Assembly (NCBI GenBank): GCA_016719055.1
Contig: JADKAW010000006.1
Location: forward strand, 124,001-188,000
Direction: 5' to 3'
Length of the DNA: 64,000 nt
DNA from: Candidatus Rhodoferax mariagerensis
GTDB taxonomy: Bacteria; Pseudomonadota; Gammaproteobacteria; Burkholderiales; Burkholderiaceae_C
Below the pieces are notes generated by a model that searched no databases, was not told the origin of the DNA, and worked only from the letters and a program-made list of their open reading frames with translations. Positions within the stretch are counted from its first letter, which is position 1. Every line of letters starts with the position of its first letter. Positions 35,504 to 44,770 of the stretch are shown piece after piece. Position numbers and translations under genes: made by a program.

Positions 35504-37369
35504 ATGAATCTCAATGCCAAAGTAACCCTGTTTTTCGTCAGCATGGCCGCCGGTTTGCTGGCGGTTCTGGTAGCGATCAGCTGGTATGCTTTTCGCAGCT
35601 ATTCAATTGCTTCGGCGACCGAACACATCCGCACCGCCGGTGAAATCGTTCGTGTGCACCTGACGGAGTCCATGATCAATGGCGTGATCGACAAGCGTGA
35701 GCGTTTTTTGCAGCGCCTGGTGGAAGTGCAGGGTCTTAAATCCGCCCGGGTCGTGCGCTCACCCGAAGTGGAAAAACAATTTGGCAAGGGACTGGCCATG
35801 GAGGCCTCTGCCGATGAGAGCGAACTGGCGGTGCTGCGTGAAGGCAAGCCCCACTTTGGGCTGGTCACGCAAGGCGACGAGTCGATTTTTCGCGGCATCA
35901 TCCCTTACATTGCCACGTCCAGCGGCAACCCCAATTGTCTGCAGTGTCACCAGGTCAAAGAAGGTGCCGTGCTGGGTGCAGTCAGCATGAGCATGTCGGT
36001 TCAGGTGCTAAGAGAAAAAGCCTTGCTCACTGTGGCCGGTATTGCCGTGGTGGTGACGCTGTTTGCGCTGTTGCTGGCGCTGTTGCTGCGGCGCATGCTG
36101 CGCCCTATTTCCGACACCGCCAGCGCCGTCGAAGCGGCGGTGCAGCGGGCCTTGCGTGGAGATTTTCAGGCCCACGTGAAACAGCGTACCCGCGATGAAA
36201 TTGGGCAGATTGCGTCCGACATGAACCGCCTGTTGAGCTTTCTGGACGATGGGCTCAACCGCATTGGCGGCCATGTGGCGCGTCTGACAGAACGTACGCC
36301 AGCCCCCGGTGAAAACTTGCTGACTGCCACCATTGAAATGGTTGAAGGCCTGACCAAGGCGGCGCATTTCAAGCAGGCCATTGAAGAAGACGAGTCAAAA
36401 GCCGAAATCTACCAGCGCCTGTCGCGTACCTTGCGCGATGAGTTTGCACAAAGCGAGTTCTCGCTGTATGAGATCAGCAGAAACAAAAAGCAGATCAAAA
36501 CCATCATGATTGATGGCGAGGGGATGGACGGTTGCCGCTGGTGCGACCCCGAGATTCTGGTGCGCCCGGACGCCTGCCGGGTACGCCGCACCGGCCATCT
36601 GGTGGACGGCGTCAGCAATGTCGGGATTTGTTATTCATTTCGTCCGCCTGTCGAAGTAGGGGCGCGCCGGCATATCTGTTTTCCGATCATTCAGTCAGGT
36701 TCGGTGGGCAGCGTGGTGCAATTGCTGGCTACGCCAGACAAGCAGCAGGACTTGCTGGAGAAGGTGCCTTTTGTCAACGTCTACCTGCGCGAAGCCGCAC
36801 CGGTTCTGGAAACCAAGCGCTTGATGGAGAGCCTGCGCGATTCCACCCTGCTGGACCCGATGACCGGCCTGCACAACCGGCGCTTTCTGGAGGAATATGT
36901 GGAGACCCTGGTGGCCAGCGTTCAGCGCAAAAAAACGCAACTGGCCATTCTGATGCTAGACCTGGACTATTTCAAGATGGTCAACGACAAACATGGCCAT
37001 GACGCCGGCGACGCTGTGTTGAAAGCGCTGTCCACCGTGCTCAAGCAGTCAGTGCGGGCCTCTGACTTGGTCATTCGCTACGGGGGTGAAGAGTTTTTGA
37101 TCATTTTGGTGGACAGCGCGGCAGAGATGGCCGACCGTGTGGCTGAAAACATCCGTGTGGCGGTTGAAGCCCTGAAGGTTCAGGTGGCGGGCATCGTCAT
37201 CCAGAAAACCATCTCTATCGGCATCTCAGACTTTCCAACCGACAGCGAGACCTTCTGGCAGGCGGTCAAGTTTGCCGATGTGGCGCTGTACCAGGCCAAG
37301 GACGAAGGCCGCAACCGGGTGATTCGCTTTAATCAGGCCATGTGGTCCGCCGACGCCAAGTCCTACTGA
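35504..37369 (+). CDS. Haem-motif sensor diguanylate cyclase (Tll0287-like, HAMP, GAF-like, GGDEF)
   Basis: 621 aa membrane enzyme making cyclic di-GMP. Helix 1 is at residues 8-29. The periplasmic domain (30-172) resembles DUF3365/Tll0287 and carries a c-type haem motif CLQCH (145-149). Helix 2 (175-196) and HAMP follow, then a GAF-like region (about 300-450). The GGDEF domain has MTGLHNRR, catalytic GGEEF (about 527-531) and an inhibitory I-site RASD five residues before it. The start is ATG 35504. It is divergent from lldD, whose start lies 79 bases away. A redox or gas sensor is likely. Confidence 0.88.
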   Translation: MNLNAKVTLFFVSMAAGLLAVLVAISWYAFRSYSIASATEHIRTAGEIVRVHLTESMINGVIDKRERFLQRLVEVQGLKSARVVRSPEVEKQFGKGLAMEASADESELAVLREGKPHFGLVTQGDESIFRGIIPYIATSSGNPNCLQCHQVKEGAVLGAVSMSMSVQVLREKALLTVAGIAVVVTLFALLLALLLRRMLRPISDTASAVEAAVQRALRGDFQAHVKQRTRDEIGQIASDMNRLLSFLDDGLNRIGGHVARLTERTPAPGENLLTATIEMVEGLTKAAHFKQAIEEDESKAEIYQRLSRTLRDEFAQSEFSLYEISRNKKQIKTIMIDGEGMDGCRWCDPEILVRPDACRVRRTGHLVDGVSNVGICYSFRPPVEVGARRHICFPIIQSGSVGSVVQLLATPDKQQDLLEKVPFVNVYLREAAPVLETKRLMESLRDSTLLDPMTGLHNRRFLEEYVETLVASVQRKKTQLAILMLDLDYFKMVNDKHGHDAGDAVLKALSTVLKQSVRASDLVIRYGGEEFLIILVDSAAEMADRVAENIRVAVEALKVQVAGIVIQKTISIGISDFPTDSETFWQAVKFADVALYQAKDEGRNRVIRFNQAMWSADAKSY

Positions 37370-37404
37370 GGCGAATCAAGTAGGTGCCGCTCTGCGGCGC
37401 TTGG

Positions 37405-39222
37405 TCAAGTTGCAGCCAACCGCGCCTCAACCCAGCCGCGCAGGCTGTTGACAAAGGCCAGCGCTTGCACCTGTGGCAGGTCGGCCAGGGTGATGACGGC
37501 TTCGCGCAGGCGCCCCTGGCTGATCCAATGGCCACGGCCAACACCATCAAGCAGGCCGCAATGTAGTGCCGGTGTCAGCCACTGACCGCCGATCAGCACG
37601 GCAATATTGCCGCGTGTGCACTCGGTCAATTCACCGCGCGGGTTGTACAGCAGAGTGTCAAACACCGCCGGGTTAGTGGGTGCAAAGGCCTCGTAATGGG
37701 CACGGTGGGTGGTTTTGAAACGACTGAACTCACTGTCAAACGCTTCAAAAGGTAGAGCGGCTAGCGCAATACCGACGGGGGCTGGAGTGCTTTTTTGTTC
37801 ATAAACCTGGGCATCAGGCAAGCCATTGGCGTCAAGCAGCAGACGCACTCGCCAAACGCTGTTGTCATCTGCTTGCGCTGCTGAACAGTTGGCTGCGACA
37901 GATGCCAGGGCCTGGCGCACGCGCGTCTCGTCAAACGGGTAGGCAAAATGGGCTGCAGCCCTTTTCATACGTGCGATGTGTGCTACTAAATTGTCATATT
38001 CTCCATGTTGCAGGCGCAGTGTCTCCAGCAGATCAAAACGCTGGCTGGCGCGCGTCAGAAACCCGCGCTTGTGCTGCCATTCACGCCATTCGTCGGCGGC
38101 GGTGGCGTCAGCGGTGATACCGCTGCCAATGCCACAACAGGCCTGCTTGCCCTGCAGCGTGACAGTACGAATCGCCACATTGAAGGTGGCATGGCCACCC
38201 GGACGCACCACGCCGATGCTGCCGCAATAAACCCCTCGCGGGTGTGGCTCAATGGCCCGGATCATCTGCATGGCGCGCACTTTGGGCGCACCGGTGATGG
38301 AGCCGCACGGAAACAGCGCTGCAAACACGTCGGCCAGCGTGGTGCCGGGACGGGTGTGGGCGGTCACGTCCGACACCATCTGGTGCACCGTGGGCAGGCT
38401 TTGCACCTGAAACAGGGTGGGCACCGTGACCGAATGGGGCAGCGCAATGCGGGACAGGTCATTGCGCAGCAGATCCACAATCATCACGTTCTCCGCCCGC
38501 TCCTTGGGCGACTGCACCAGCTCTGCGGCCAACGCAGCATCGGCTTGCGGCGTATTGCCGCGTGGTGCCGTGCCTTTCATGGGGCGTGTCAGGATCTGAT
38601 CACCATTCCAGTCGAAGAAAAGCTCGGGTGAGACCGACAGCAGTTGCTCGGCCCCGGTGTCAATCAAGGCGGCGTAGCCCCCGGGTTGGGCGCGCTGCAG
38701 GCGCTCAAACAGCACCTGCGGGCTGCCACTGAGCTGGCCGTGCCAGGGTGCGGTGTAGTTGATCTGGTAAAACTCGCCCGCGGCAATGGCCTGGTGAATG
38801 CGGGCCATGTTGGCGTCAAACTCGGACTGAGTCAGTGAACTTTGCCAGTCAATGCGGGTGTTGCCGGCCAGCGCGGCGCTGGCGCTGCTGTCAGGCCAAG
38901 GCAGCGCCTGCTGGAACACGCCAAACCAGGCCAGTGGGCCATCAGATGCCTGGGTAACCAGCGCCGCATCAAATGCACTGGCAGCTTCATAACGCAGGTA
39001 GCCCACACACCAAAAACCCTGTTGCGACAGGTTTTGGACCGCGTCCAGCAGTGGCTTGACCTGTTCTGGCGTGTGCGCAACCAGTGTTTGCAGCGGGTTG
39101 GCAAAGGCACAGCGCAAGCGTTGGTCGGTTTGGCTGGCGTGGTGGTCGTGCGTTGGCTCACCGTCGGTGATCGGATTGGCAGCGGTGCGACGCGGTTCGC
39201 AAAAATCAATCAGGATCTGCAT
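37405..39222 (-). CDS. pabB: Aminodeoxychorismate synthase component I fused to a lyase (PabBC)
   Basis: 605 aa. The first 400 residues are chorismate-utilising PabB (YQINYTAPW; RPMKGTAPRGNT; FPCGSITGAPKVRAM; GIGSGITADA). The last 200 resemble class IV PLP aminotransferase/lyase PabC (LLLDANGLPDAQV; LYNPRGELTECTRGNIAV). Together they would make p-aminobenzoate for folate, using ammonia from a PabA elsewhere. The fusion is known in Comamonadaceae and other beta-proteobacteria. The start overlaps the ATPase gene by 17 bases. Confidence 0.9.
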   Translation of the reverse strand: MQILIDFCEPRRTAANPITDGEPTHDHHASQTDQRLRCAFANPLQTLVAHTPEQVKPLLDAVQNLSQQGFWCVGYLRYEAASAFDAALVTQASDGPLAWFGVFQQALPWPDSSASAALAGNTRIDWQSSLTQSEFDANMARIHQAIAAGEFYQINYTAPWHGQLSGSPQVLFERLQRAQPGGYAALIDTGAEQLLSVSPELFFDWNGDQILTRPMKGTAPRGNTPQADAALAAELVQSPKERAENVMIVDLLRNDLSRIALPHSVTVPTLFQVQSLPTVHQMVSDVTAHTRPGTTLADVFAALFPCGSITGAPKVRAMQMIRAIEPHPRGVYCGSIGVVRPGGHATFNVAIRTVTLQGKQACCGIGSGITADATAADEWREWQHKRGFLTRASQRFDLLETLRLQHGEYDNLVAHIARMKRAAAHFAYPFDETRVRQALASVAANCSAAQADDNSVWRVRLLLDANGLPDAQVYEQKSTPAPVGIALAALPFEAFDSEFSRFKTTHRAHYEAFAPTNPAVFDTLLYNPRGELTECTRGNIAVLIGGQWLTPALHCGLLDGVGRGHWISQGRLREAVITLADLPQVQALAFVNSLRGWVEARLAAT

Positions 39223-39868
39223 GGTCGCTCAGGCCGTCAGCGCTTAGCAGCAACACCCGGTCGGCGCGGGCGGCAGCGGCCTTGGAGTGGGTCACCAGCA
39301 CCATGGCTGCACCGTGGGCGCGGGTCTGGCTGACCAGCGCGTCCATCACACGCAGGGCGGTGCGGGGGTCCAGGTTGCCAGTGGGCTCGTCAGCCAGCAA
39401 CAGCATGGGTCGGTGAATCAGCGCCCGGGCAATTGCCACGCGCTGCAGTTGCCCGCCGCTGAGCTGCTGCGGCAGGCGCTGACCCAGGTCGCCCAGCCCG
39501 ACCTCGGTCAGCATGGCCTGCACCCGGTCATCATCGTGCTGGCCCAGCAGCATCAGCGGCAGCGCCACGTTTTGTGCCACGCTCAGGTGTGGCAACACAT
39601 GAAAAGCCTGAAACACAAAGCCGGTCTTCTCGCGCCGCAGCCGAGCCAGCTGGTCGTCGCCGAGCGTGCCCAGGTCCATGCCATCGAGCAGCACTGTGCC
39701 ATCGTTCCAGCTGTCCAGACCCGCCATGCAGTTGAGCAGGGTCGACTTGCCCACGCCCGACTCACCCACGATGGCGACAAACTCACCCGGTGCCACCGTC
39801 AGGGACACGTGGCTGAACACCGGGGTGTCGCCATAGCGTTTGCGCAGATCGGTGATGACCAAGCTCAT
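39206..39868 (-). CDS. LolD/MacB-type ABC ATPase
   Basis: 220-aa ATPase with Walker A GESGVGKST, signature LSGGQLQRVAIARAL, Walker B LLLADEPTGNLD and H-loop VTHS. The LRREKTGFVFQ block is typical of LolD/MacB/FtsE-like exporters. No permease gene adjoins it; the partner is elsewhere. I place the start at ATG 39868 (MSLVITDLRKRYG), overlapping the upstream stop by ATGA; ATG 39877 is also possible. Lipoprotein release or another envelope export role is inferred. Confidence 0.85.
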   Translation of the reverse strand: MSLVITDLRKRYGDTPVFSHVSLTVAPGEFVAIVGESGVGKSTLLNCMAGLDSWNDGTVLLDGMDLGTLGDDQLARLRREKTGFVFQAFHVLPHLSVAQNVALPLMLLGQHDDDRVQAMLTEVGLGDLGQRLPQQLSGGQLQRVAIARALIHRPMLLLADEPTGNLDPRTALRVMDALVSQTRAHGAAMVLVTHSKAAAARADRVLLLSADGLSDHADPD

Positions 39869-40554
39869 GTGGGGCATTGACAAGTGAGCTGTCGGGTCAA
39901 AATTTCAACCTGAGGAAGTGCACGAACCCGACTCACCGCTTGAATCAAGCACGCTCGCTCGCCCTTGGCCAAGGTTTGAAGATCGCCATCGTCAAAATAC
40001 ACCAAGGCTTTCAAGCTCTCACTGGGTTGAAAGTTGATGCCATAGAGCGCGCGGGCAGCAGACAGTCCTTTGGCCAAGTCCACACCAACGGCCACCATGG
40101 CGGCAATGTCCCGGTAATCTTTGGCCTCCGCACGCTGAAGGACGACCTTGACTTTGGTGGCCATCAGGTCATCCAGTGACGCGACCTGCAACACACAGTT
40201 TTCAGTGACTTCTGGTTCGCCCACACGGCCAAAACCAATGGTTCCGGAAAACGATAGCTTGACATGTTCATGCTCAGCGCCTGCAAAGGGGACATTGACT
40301 GTCAAAGTGTTGGGCTGATCCTGCAACACAAGGCATTTGGCAAGGAACGGCAAGGCGGCATAAAGGGCAATGCGATCAAGCGGCTTCTCCGAGAAAAAAT
40401 CAAAGTCAACAGACGACCGATGTCCCAGGCGCAAAGCAATGGCCGTCCCGCCGTAAAGCGCAAAACCCAATTGAGCAACTGGGCGAAGTTTGGGCCAAAG
40501 TTGTTGTTGTGCCGGTGGAAGCATGTCTATGCGTGGCTTGAAAAAAGCCGTCAT
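39865..40554 (-). CDS. AbiEii-like nucleotidyltransferase (toxin-type)
   Basis: 229 aa. The nucleotidyltransferase core is ALYGGTAIALRLGHRSSVDF then DFF, the GG...S..D.D pattern of AbiEii/AbiGii proteins, and LDDLMATKVKVVLQRAEAKDYRDI is the usual second block. Family members are type IV toxin components of abortive-infection systems; some modify tRNA. The ATG at 40554 overlaps the stop of the upstream small gene (ATGA). A role in phage defence is an inference from family and context. Confidence 0.82.
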   Translation of the reverse strand: MTAFFKPRIDMLPPAQQQLWPKLRPVAQLGFALYGGTAIALRLGHRSSVDFDFFSEKPLDRIALYAALPFLAKCLVLQDQPNTLTVNVPFAGAEHEHVKLSFSGTIGFGRVGEPEVTENCVLQVASLDDLMATKVKVVLQRAEAKDYRDIAAMVAVGVDLAKGLSAARALYGINFQPSESLKALVYFDDGDLQTLAKGERACLIQAVSRVRALPQVEILTRQLTCQCPT

Positions 40555-40847
40555 GCAAATCTCCGCGATGGCAAGGGTGGGACTTGATCGACGCTGGCAA
40601 GCCCAAGCCGATAGTGCCAGTACGCCCACGAGCGCTGATCGAACTGGCCGGCTTGCGCGCGCGCAATGACTTCTCGCAGCACATCATCTCCAAACTCATG
40701 GACAAGTAACTGCACATCTGCATAGTCGCCGATGTTCATGACCTGGGCAATCACTCGGTCTGGCATGTCAGCCGCCTCGTCGGGCGTTTTCCACCAGATG
40801 TATTTACTGGCTAGGCTCTTTAAAACGCGACGGTCAATTTGGCCCAT
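40551..40847 (-). CDS. Small partner gene of the AbiEii-like nucleotidyltransferase
   Basis: 98 aa, probably the antitoxin-side partner. It contains VLKSLASKYIWWKTPDEA and FGDDVLREVIARAQAGQFDQ, as in small uncharacterised proteins coupled to AbiEii-type genes. The ATG at 40847 has AGGAA 9 bases upstream; a TTG at 40889 is weaker. It is not the classical AbiEi winged-helix protein, and no DNA-binding motif is certain. Confidence 0.7.
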   Translation of the reverse strand: MGQIDRRVLKSLASKYIWWKTPDEAADMPDRVIAQVMNIGDYADVQLLVHEFGDDVLREVIARAQAGQFDQRSWAYWHYRLGLASVDQVPPLPSRRFA

Positions 40848-40906
40848 GGGTAAAAATTCCTGAATGCTTTTATCTTCGTTGGGTAGCAAATCGTTGAATC
40901 TAGCAT

Positions 40907-42097
40907 CTAACGCAAAAACCCCAGCGTGAACACCTGCGGGCGCAGCTTGTCGGTCAGGGTTTGGTAGGCCGACTCGAACGGGCCGAAGTTGACCGGGGCG
41001 GTGTCGCCGCTGACATTGCGGGCTCTTAATGCATTGCGAATTTGATACCAGCCGACATCCGGGCGATTGAGTTTGTACTCGTCACGCACGGTGCGCACGT
41101 CGGTGTGGGCAAAGTAGGTTTGCCACAGGGTGCGCCCGGCGTTCAAAACGGCCAGTGCTTCTGGCGACAGGGTCATGCCAGTCAGGTACTGCACCATGAA
41201 GTCGGACTCAAACCGGTCGGGTGCGCCTACTTCTGCCTCGGTGAAGGGGATGAAATGATTGACCAGCGACCAGGTTTTGCCATTCCATTCGATATCATTG
41301 GCTCCGGCTGTGAGGTTGCTGTGCTTGACTTCCAGGTTACCCACGCCACAGCACATGTCCCACACAAGGTAGTCTTTTTGCCAGTTCTTGCCCAGCCTCT
41401 CGGTCAGTTTGTCATAAGCTATATCGACCACATGCACCGGCGTGTAAAACGCGCCTTTGAAACTGCGCTCGTCCAGCGGAATCAGGCTGTCACGGCGCTC
41501 CAGCAGGTAGTCGCGGTATTCGGATTTGGGTGGCTTTTGGTAAATCGCCCAAAACTGGCGATAACCTTCCTTGTTGCCCAGCTCGACCATCTTGCCGCCC
41601 AGGCTGAACACCGGTGCGCCGTTTTTGTGCAACAGCTCGGCAGACAGGCTGGCGTGGGTGGACAGTGTGCCGTCGTGCATGATGTCTGCGAAGAACAACA
41701 GGGCATAGTCTTCTTCCCTGATGCCGAAGATTTCGCATCCGACCATGGCCACCCATTTGTCGAATACCTGTTTCAGGTTGTCTGGCGTGATTTGGGTGCG
41801 GATGATGTCGCCGGACTGGATAGCGGTTTTGACGGTGCTGATGAACTCGTCTTCGTTCGTTTTGATCTTGAACGACACAAAGTGCGTGCCGATGTGGGCC
41901 GAAATTTCGTCCAAGGCCTCTTGGGTGTACTGGCTGGCGGACTTGCCCCATTTGATAGTCTTTTTGGCGAGGAAGGGCAGCACGTCAGCGCTTTTCATCA
42001 GCGCAGCTTTTTCGGTATCGATCACGGCCAGGAACGGCGGCACGGATTCGCCTTTGTTGAGCGCCACATGCACGTAATGCAGCAGTTGCCTGAACAT
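40907..42097 (-). pseudogene. Type IIG-like restriction-methyltransferase, internally deleted
   Basis: 396 aa. An N-terminal helical region leads to FKGAFYTPVHVVDIAYDKL and methyltransferase motif I (VWDMCCGVGNLE), which binds S-adenosylmethionine. The N6-adenine catalytic motif NPPY/DPPY is absent. After EVKHSN the sequence jumps to LTAGANDIEWNGKTWSLVNH, which would normally lie far downstream, so several hundred residues seem to be lost in frame. The ATG lies 3 bases after the stop of a 53-codon gene. It is unlikely to methylate DNA. Confidence 0.7.
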
Positions 42098-42100
42098 GGC

Positions 42101-42262
42101 TTAGCTTGAGTGGCGGCCAGTGTCCTTGGCTTCAAACCAGACCTCGGCAGTCTGAATGTCGATCAGGCCTTTGGTGTAGCCCTTGAGGCCCAGGGCCTTG
42201 ATGTAGGCGTCTTTATCGTCTTCTTCGCTGCGGACAACTTGCAGTTGGATGTAGAGGCTCAC
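42101..42262 (-). CDS. 53-aa protein upstream of the methyltransferase remnant
   Basis: GTG start at 42262 (VSLYIQLQVVRSEEDDKDAY) and TAA at 42101. The composition is protein-like, with a possible beta-hairpin and helix (YIKALGLKGYTKGLIDIQTA). It is coupled to the methyltransferase gene by a 3-base gap. No family is recognised. It may be an accessory or regulatory peptide of the restriction locus. Confidence 0.55.
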   Translation of the reverse strand: MSLYIQLQVVRSEEDDKDAYIKALGLKGYTKGLIDIQTAEVWFEAKDTGRHSS

Positions 42263-42446
42263 GCTTGGAGGGCCTGATTGGGTTGAAAGGCCGACCTATC
42301 CGCTGTGCTGCGTTTGACGATTAGATATTTCACCGTGTCCCCTGTTGATTGCGTGCATTTTAATCGGCTCAAATTAGCACGTTGTTGAGAGCGTCAGTCA
42401 CCCCCGAACTGCTTTCAGGTACTTGCAAAGCGCTGAAAGATGCTAG

Positions 42447-42764
42447 TGTAGTGTTCCAACGCCAACCACCACAGCAGGTCGGGTTGGTGCAGCCAGGGTA
42501 ACGAGCAACGCCACGCCTGGCACACACAGCGTTATTCTGAGCGGCACAGGTATTCCGTCTAATGCGCCTGTCTGCACACTCACGGCCACGCCAACGGCGG
42601 TACGCAAAAATGGTCCTGCCAGGCTGACCGCCAATTGCACCCAAACACCCACCAGCTACAACTGGACCGGTGGTAACTGTGCAACCACCCATGCTGCCTT
42701 TTGTGAAGTCACGCCTTCGGTCACTACACCCTATACCGTGACGGGTGTCCTTTTCGGATGGTGA
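42447..42764 (+). pseudogene. Choice-of-anchor-type exoprotein fragment
   Basis: A frame without start codon reads HSVILSGTGIPSN, then CTLTATPTAVRKNGPARLTA, NCTQTPTSYNWTGGNC and SVTTPYTVTG before a stop. The first part resembles the end of a choice-of-anchor D domain. The second resembles the Cys-rich PxxYxWTGG...TTYTVTG repeat found before IPTL-CTERM tails. It is an isolated fragment on the plus strand between defence genes. Confidence 0.65.
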
Positions 42765-42907
42765 ACCTTCGAACTGAACACCAAACTTCACAGGATCTGA
42801 TAAATGGGCGCTATGCGCATCAAACTTACCAACATGTTGTCGTTCATTGCGACCGTCTTGGTTGGCAGGCATCGCGTCTTGAACCTTTTGTGGGCAATGC
42901 CTAGTCT

Positions 42908-43219
42908 CTACCGCCGAGCTCCTTTGTAGACCCGAAGATCTTCGGCAGAAAACATCTGGTTGCGTCCCACCGTGTGACAGGGCCGCAATTTATTCGCCTG
43001 CACATATCGCCGCAGAGTTGGCAAAGACACCTCTAGATACTCAGCCGCCTCAAACGCCGATAAAGGTTCATGCTGTAAATGCCCAAACACTTGCTCATGC
43101 GTGAAGTCATCATCCCTAAACGCCTGGTTTGTCAGGAGTGAAAAGAATTTGATCCGCTCAGTCGAGGGCATGCGCTTCATCTCCGAGAAAAGATCTTGTG
43201 CGGTCAATGCGTGGCTCAT
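42908..43219 (-). CDS. Helix-turn-helix antitoxin of a RelE/ParE-like pair
   Basis: 103 aa. The C-terminal half has an excisionase-type MerR-like helix-turn-helix (SAFEAAEYLEVSLPTLRRYV then QANKLRPCHTVGRN). The N-terminal half is probably the toxin-binding part. It follows the toxin gene with an ATGA overlap, the toxin-first order known from higBA. It would repress the operon and neutralise the toxin. Confidence 0.8.
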   Translation of the reverse strand: MSHALTAQDLFSEMKRMPSTERIKFFSLLTNQAFRDDDFTHEQVFGHLQHEPLSAFEAAEYLEVSLPTLRRYVQANKLRPCHTVGRNQMFSAEDLRVYKGARR

Positions 43220-43539
43220 TTTGAGGTTCCTTTGGATTTTTCCTGTCGTAGGTACTGCTTCAACTCAGCGTAAAAATTCTCGTGAGCACCCACCTGATAA
43301 AAATCAATGACTAAAAACTCCACGGGCACATCGTCCTTTGGAGCGCGATAAGCAATCAAATATTCCTGCCGACTGAAGCGAAATTTGTGCACTCGGATTC
43401 CAGCCAGGTCTCCAACCTTCAGCTCACCAATTTCAGGATCATCGCAAACGATGTCCACTTCATCTTCAATTGCCAACTGCAAGGGCTTGTGTGCCTTTTT
43501 GACATACTGAGCAAACGGCCGTTTGAAGTTGGTTTCCAT
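43216..43539 (-). CDS. RelE/ParE-superfamily toxin
   Basis: 107 aa with the compact RelE/ParE pattern: N-terminal helices (FAQYVKKAHKPLQLAIEDEV), then strands DLAGIRVHKFRFSRQEYLIA and VEFLVIDFYQVGAHENFYAE. Family members cleave ribosome-bound mRNA or inhibit gyrase. The Arg and Tyr residues in KFRFSRQEYLIAYR suit an mRNA interferase. Upstream (43540-43593) lies a short promoter-size gap with repeated GAGCTACTCATG-like bases. Confidence 0.82.
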   Translation of the reverse strand: METNFKRPFAQYVKKAHKPLQLAIEDEVDIVCDDPEIGELKVGDLAGIRVHKFRFSRQEYLIAYRAPKDDVPVEFLVIDFYQVGAHENFYAELKQYLRQEKSKGTSK

Positions 43540-43593
43540 GCGTTAATTATGCATCGAATTTGATCTCATATCAACTCATGAGCTACTCATGCG

Positions 43594-44003
43594 CTACTTT
43601 GCACGCCACTTGGCCAGCAATCGCGCCTGAAGGGACTTGCGCTTGGGCAGTAGCCGGGCACGCCGGGCTGGGATGCGCTCGGAAATCTCACGTTGGCGAC
43701 GCGGGTCAAACCACGCCTTGCCGTCTTTGGCCATGTCCCAGGTGCTTGTACGGCATTTCGATGGACCGTCACATGATCAGTATCAGACCAAACGGTGGCG
43801 AGCTGATCTCGTTCACTCGCGCGCCAACGTTTGTGCCACAGGCGCTTGTCATCGGCTTCAGAGCCTGCTGTTGTGTGACCAAAAATCGGTGTCTTTCGAC
43901 GACTACGGCTTATTGTCCAGGCGCAAAGGCCAGCGTCATCCAGATCTCGCCGAAGTAGCGACCTTCCCGATAGAGTGACGGTGGATAAGGGAAGTGGTCC
44001 CAC
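43594..44003 (-). pseudogene. Frameshifted remnant of a conserved hypothetical protein
   Basis: One frame contains SEADDKRLWHKRWRASERDQLA and then decays. After a shift the sequence again looks coding: TWDMAKDGKAWFDPRRQREI, then PKRKSLQARLLAKWRAK and TAG at 43594-43596. I recall similar KRLWHKRWRxRER...WSMxKDGKxxW proteins in Comamonadaceae, function unknown. No single frame covers both halves. Confidence 0.6.
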
Positions 44004-44278
44004 TCTGGCCTATGCGACCGGCCAATTTGGCAGCGGAGGTGGCGGTACGGTAGCGATTGTTTGAGGGCATTGAGCTCCTATTTTGGGGAGTGTGTTCGAA
44101 AAAGAAACTGCACAACGAGACCGTGGGCAGGCACAGTAAAAATTGGTGGATGTGAAACACACCGATAGCCAAGGTTGGTGTGAATGCTCAACCAAACCGG
44201 GGATTGTCTTTCGACAAACAAAAATTTACACTTGAGGAAAAACCACACCATAAACAGGGAGAAAATGTCTTGTCTGTA

Positions 44279-44449
44279 CCTGATTAGCAATGAACTTCAG
44301 CCATTCACCATCTGGGGCGAAAAATCGATAGCAATTGCGCTTAAAAGTGGTTTGCCGTTCAAACTTTGGAGTTGAAACTGGTCGAAATGTGCATTTAGGC
44401 CGCGCCGACTTTTGTCTTTTTTGTTGGCTGAAGTTCATTGCTAATCAGG
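44279..44449. repeat. Perfect 24-bp inverted repeats around a 123-bp segment
   Basis: The left arm 44279-44302 (CCTGATTAGCAATGAACTTC, then AGCC) and right arm 44426-44449 are exact reverse complements. The 123 bases between are AT-rich and contain no clear gene; the bases outside the arms do not match. It lies about 320 bases upstream of the truncated protease start. The form suits an invertible segment, a MITE-like element or a long hairpin. The rest of 44004-44770 holds no gene I can support. Confidence 0.75.
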
Positions 44450-44770
44450 TGTCTGTAAGTCCATCTAATCGATTGCACACGACCCAGACCTTTGTTACGG
44501 TCAGCTCCACAGCCTCCCTTGCAAAGTCGCACCGGGAGGTTTTTGTTCTACTAAATGCTGCGGTATTGGCCAGGAAAGTGGGCCTGCGCGAACTTCACAA
44601 GATCCATGATTCAAGAGATACAAATGAATAGCGCGATATTTTTGTTTTTCAGGCGGTTTTGGTGCTCGTTGTTTGGCACTCATACTGGGGCAGTAGCTCG
44701 ACCAGTACCGATGGCCGTGTCAGTGGGTTTTGACATGGGGAACTGCAGGATGGTGAGCACCTTGGTCACC

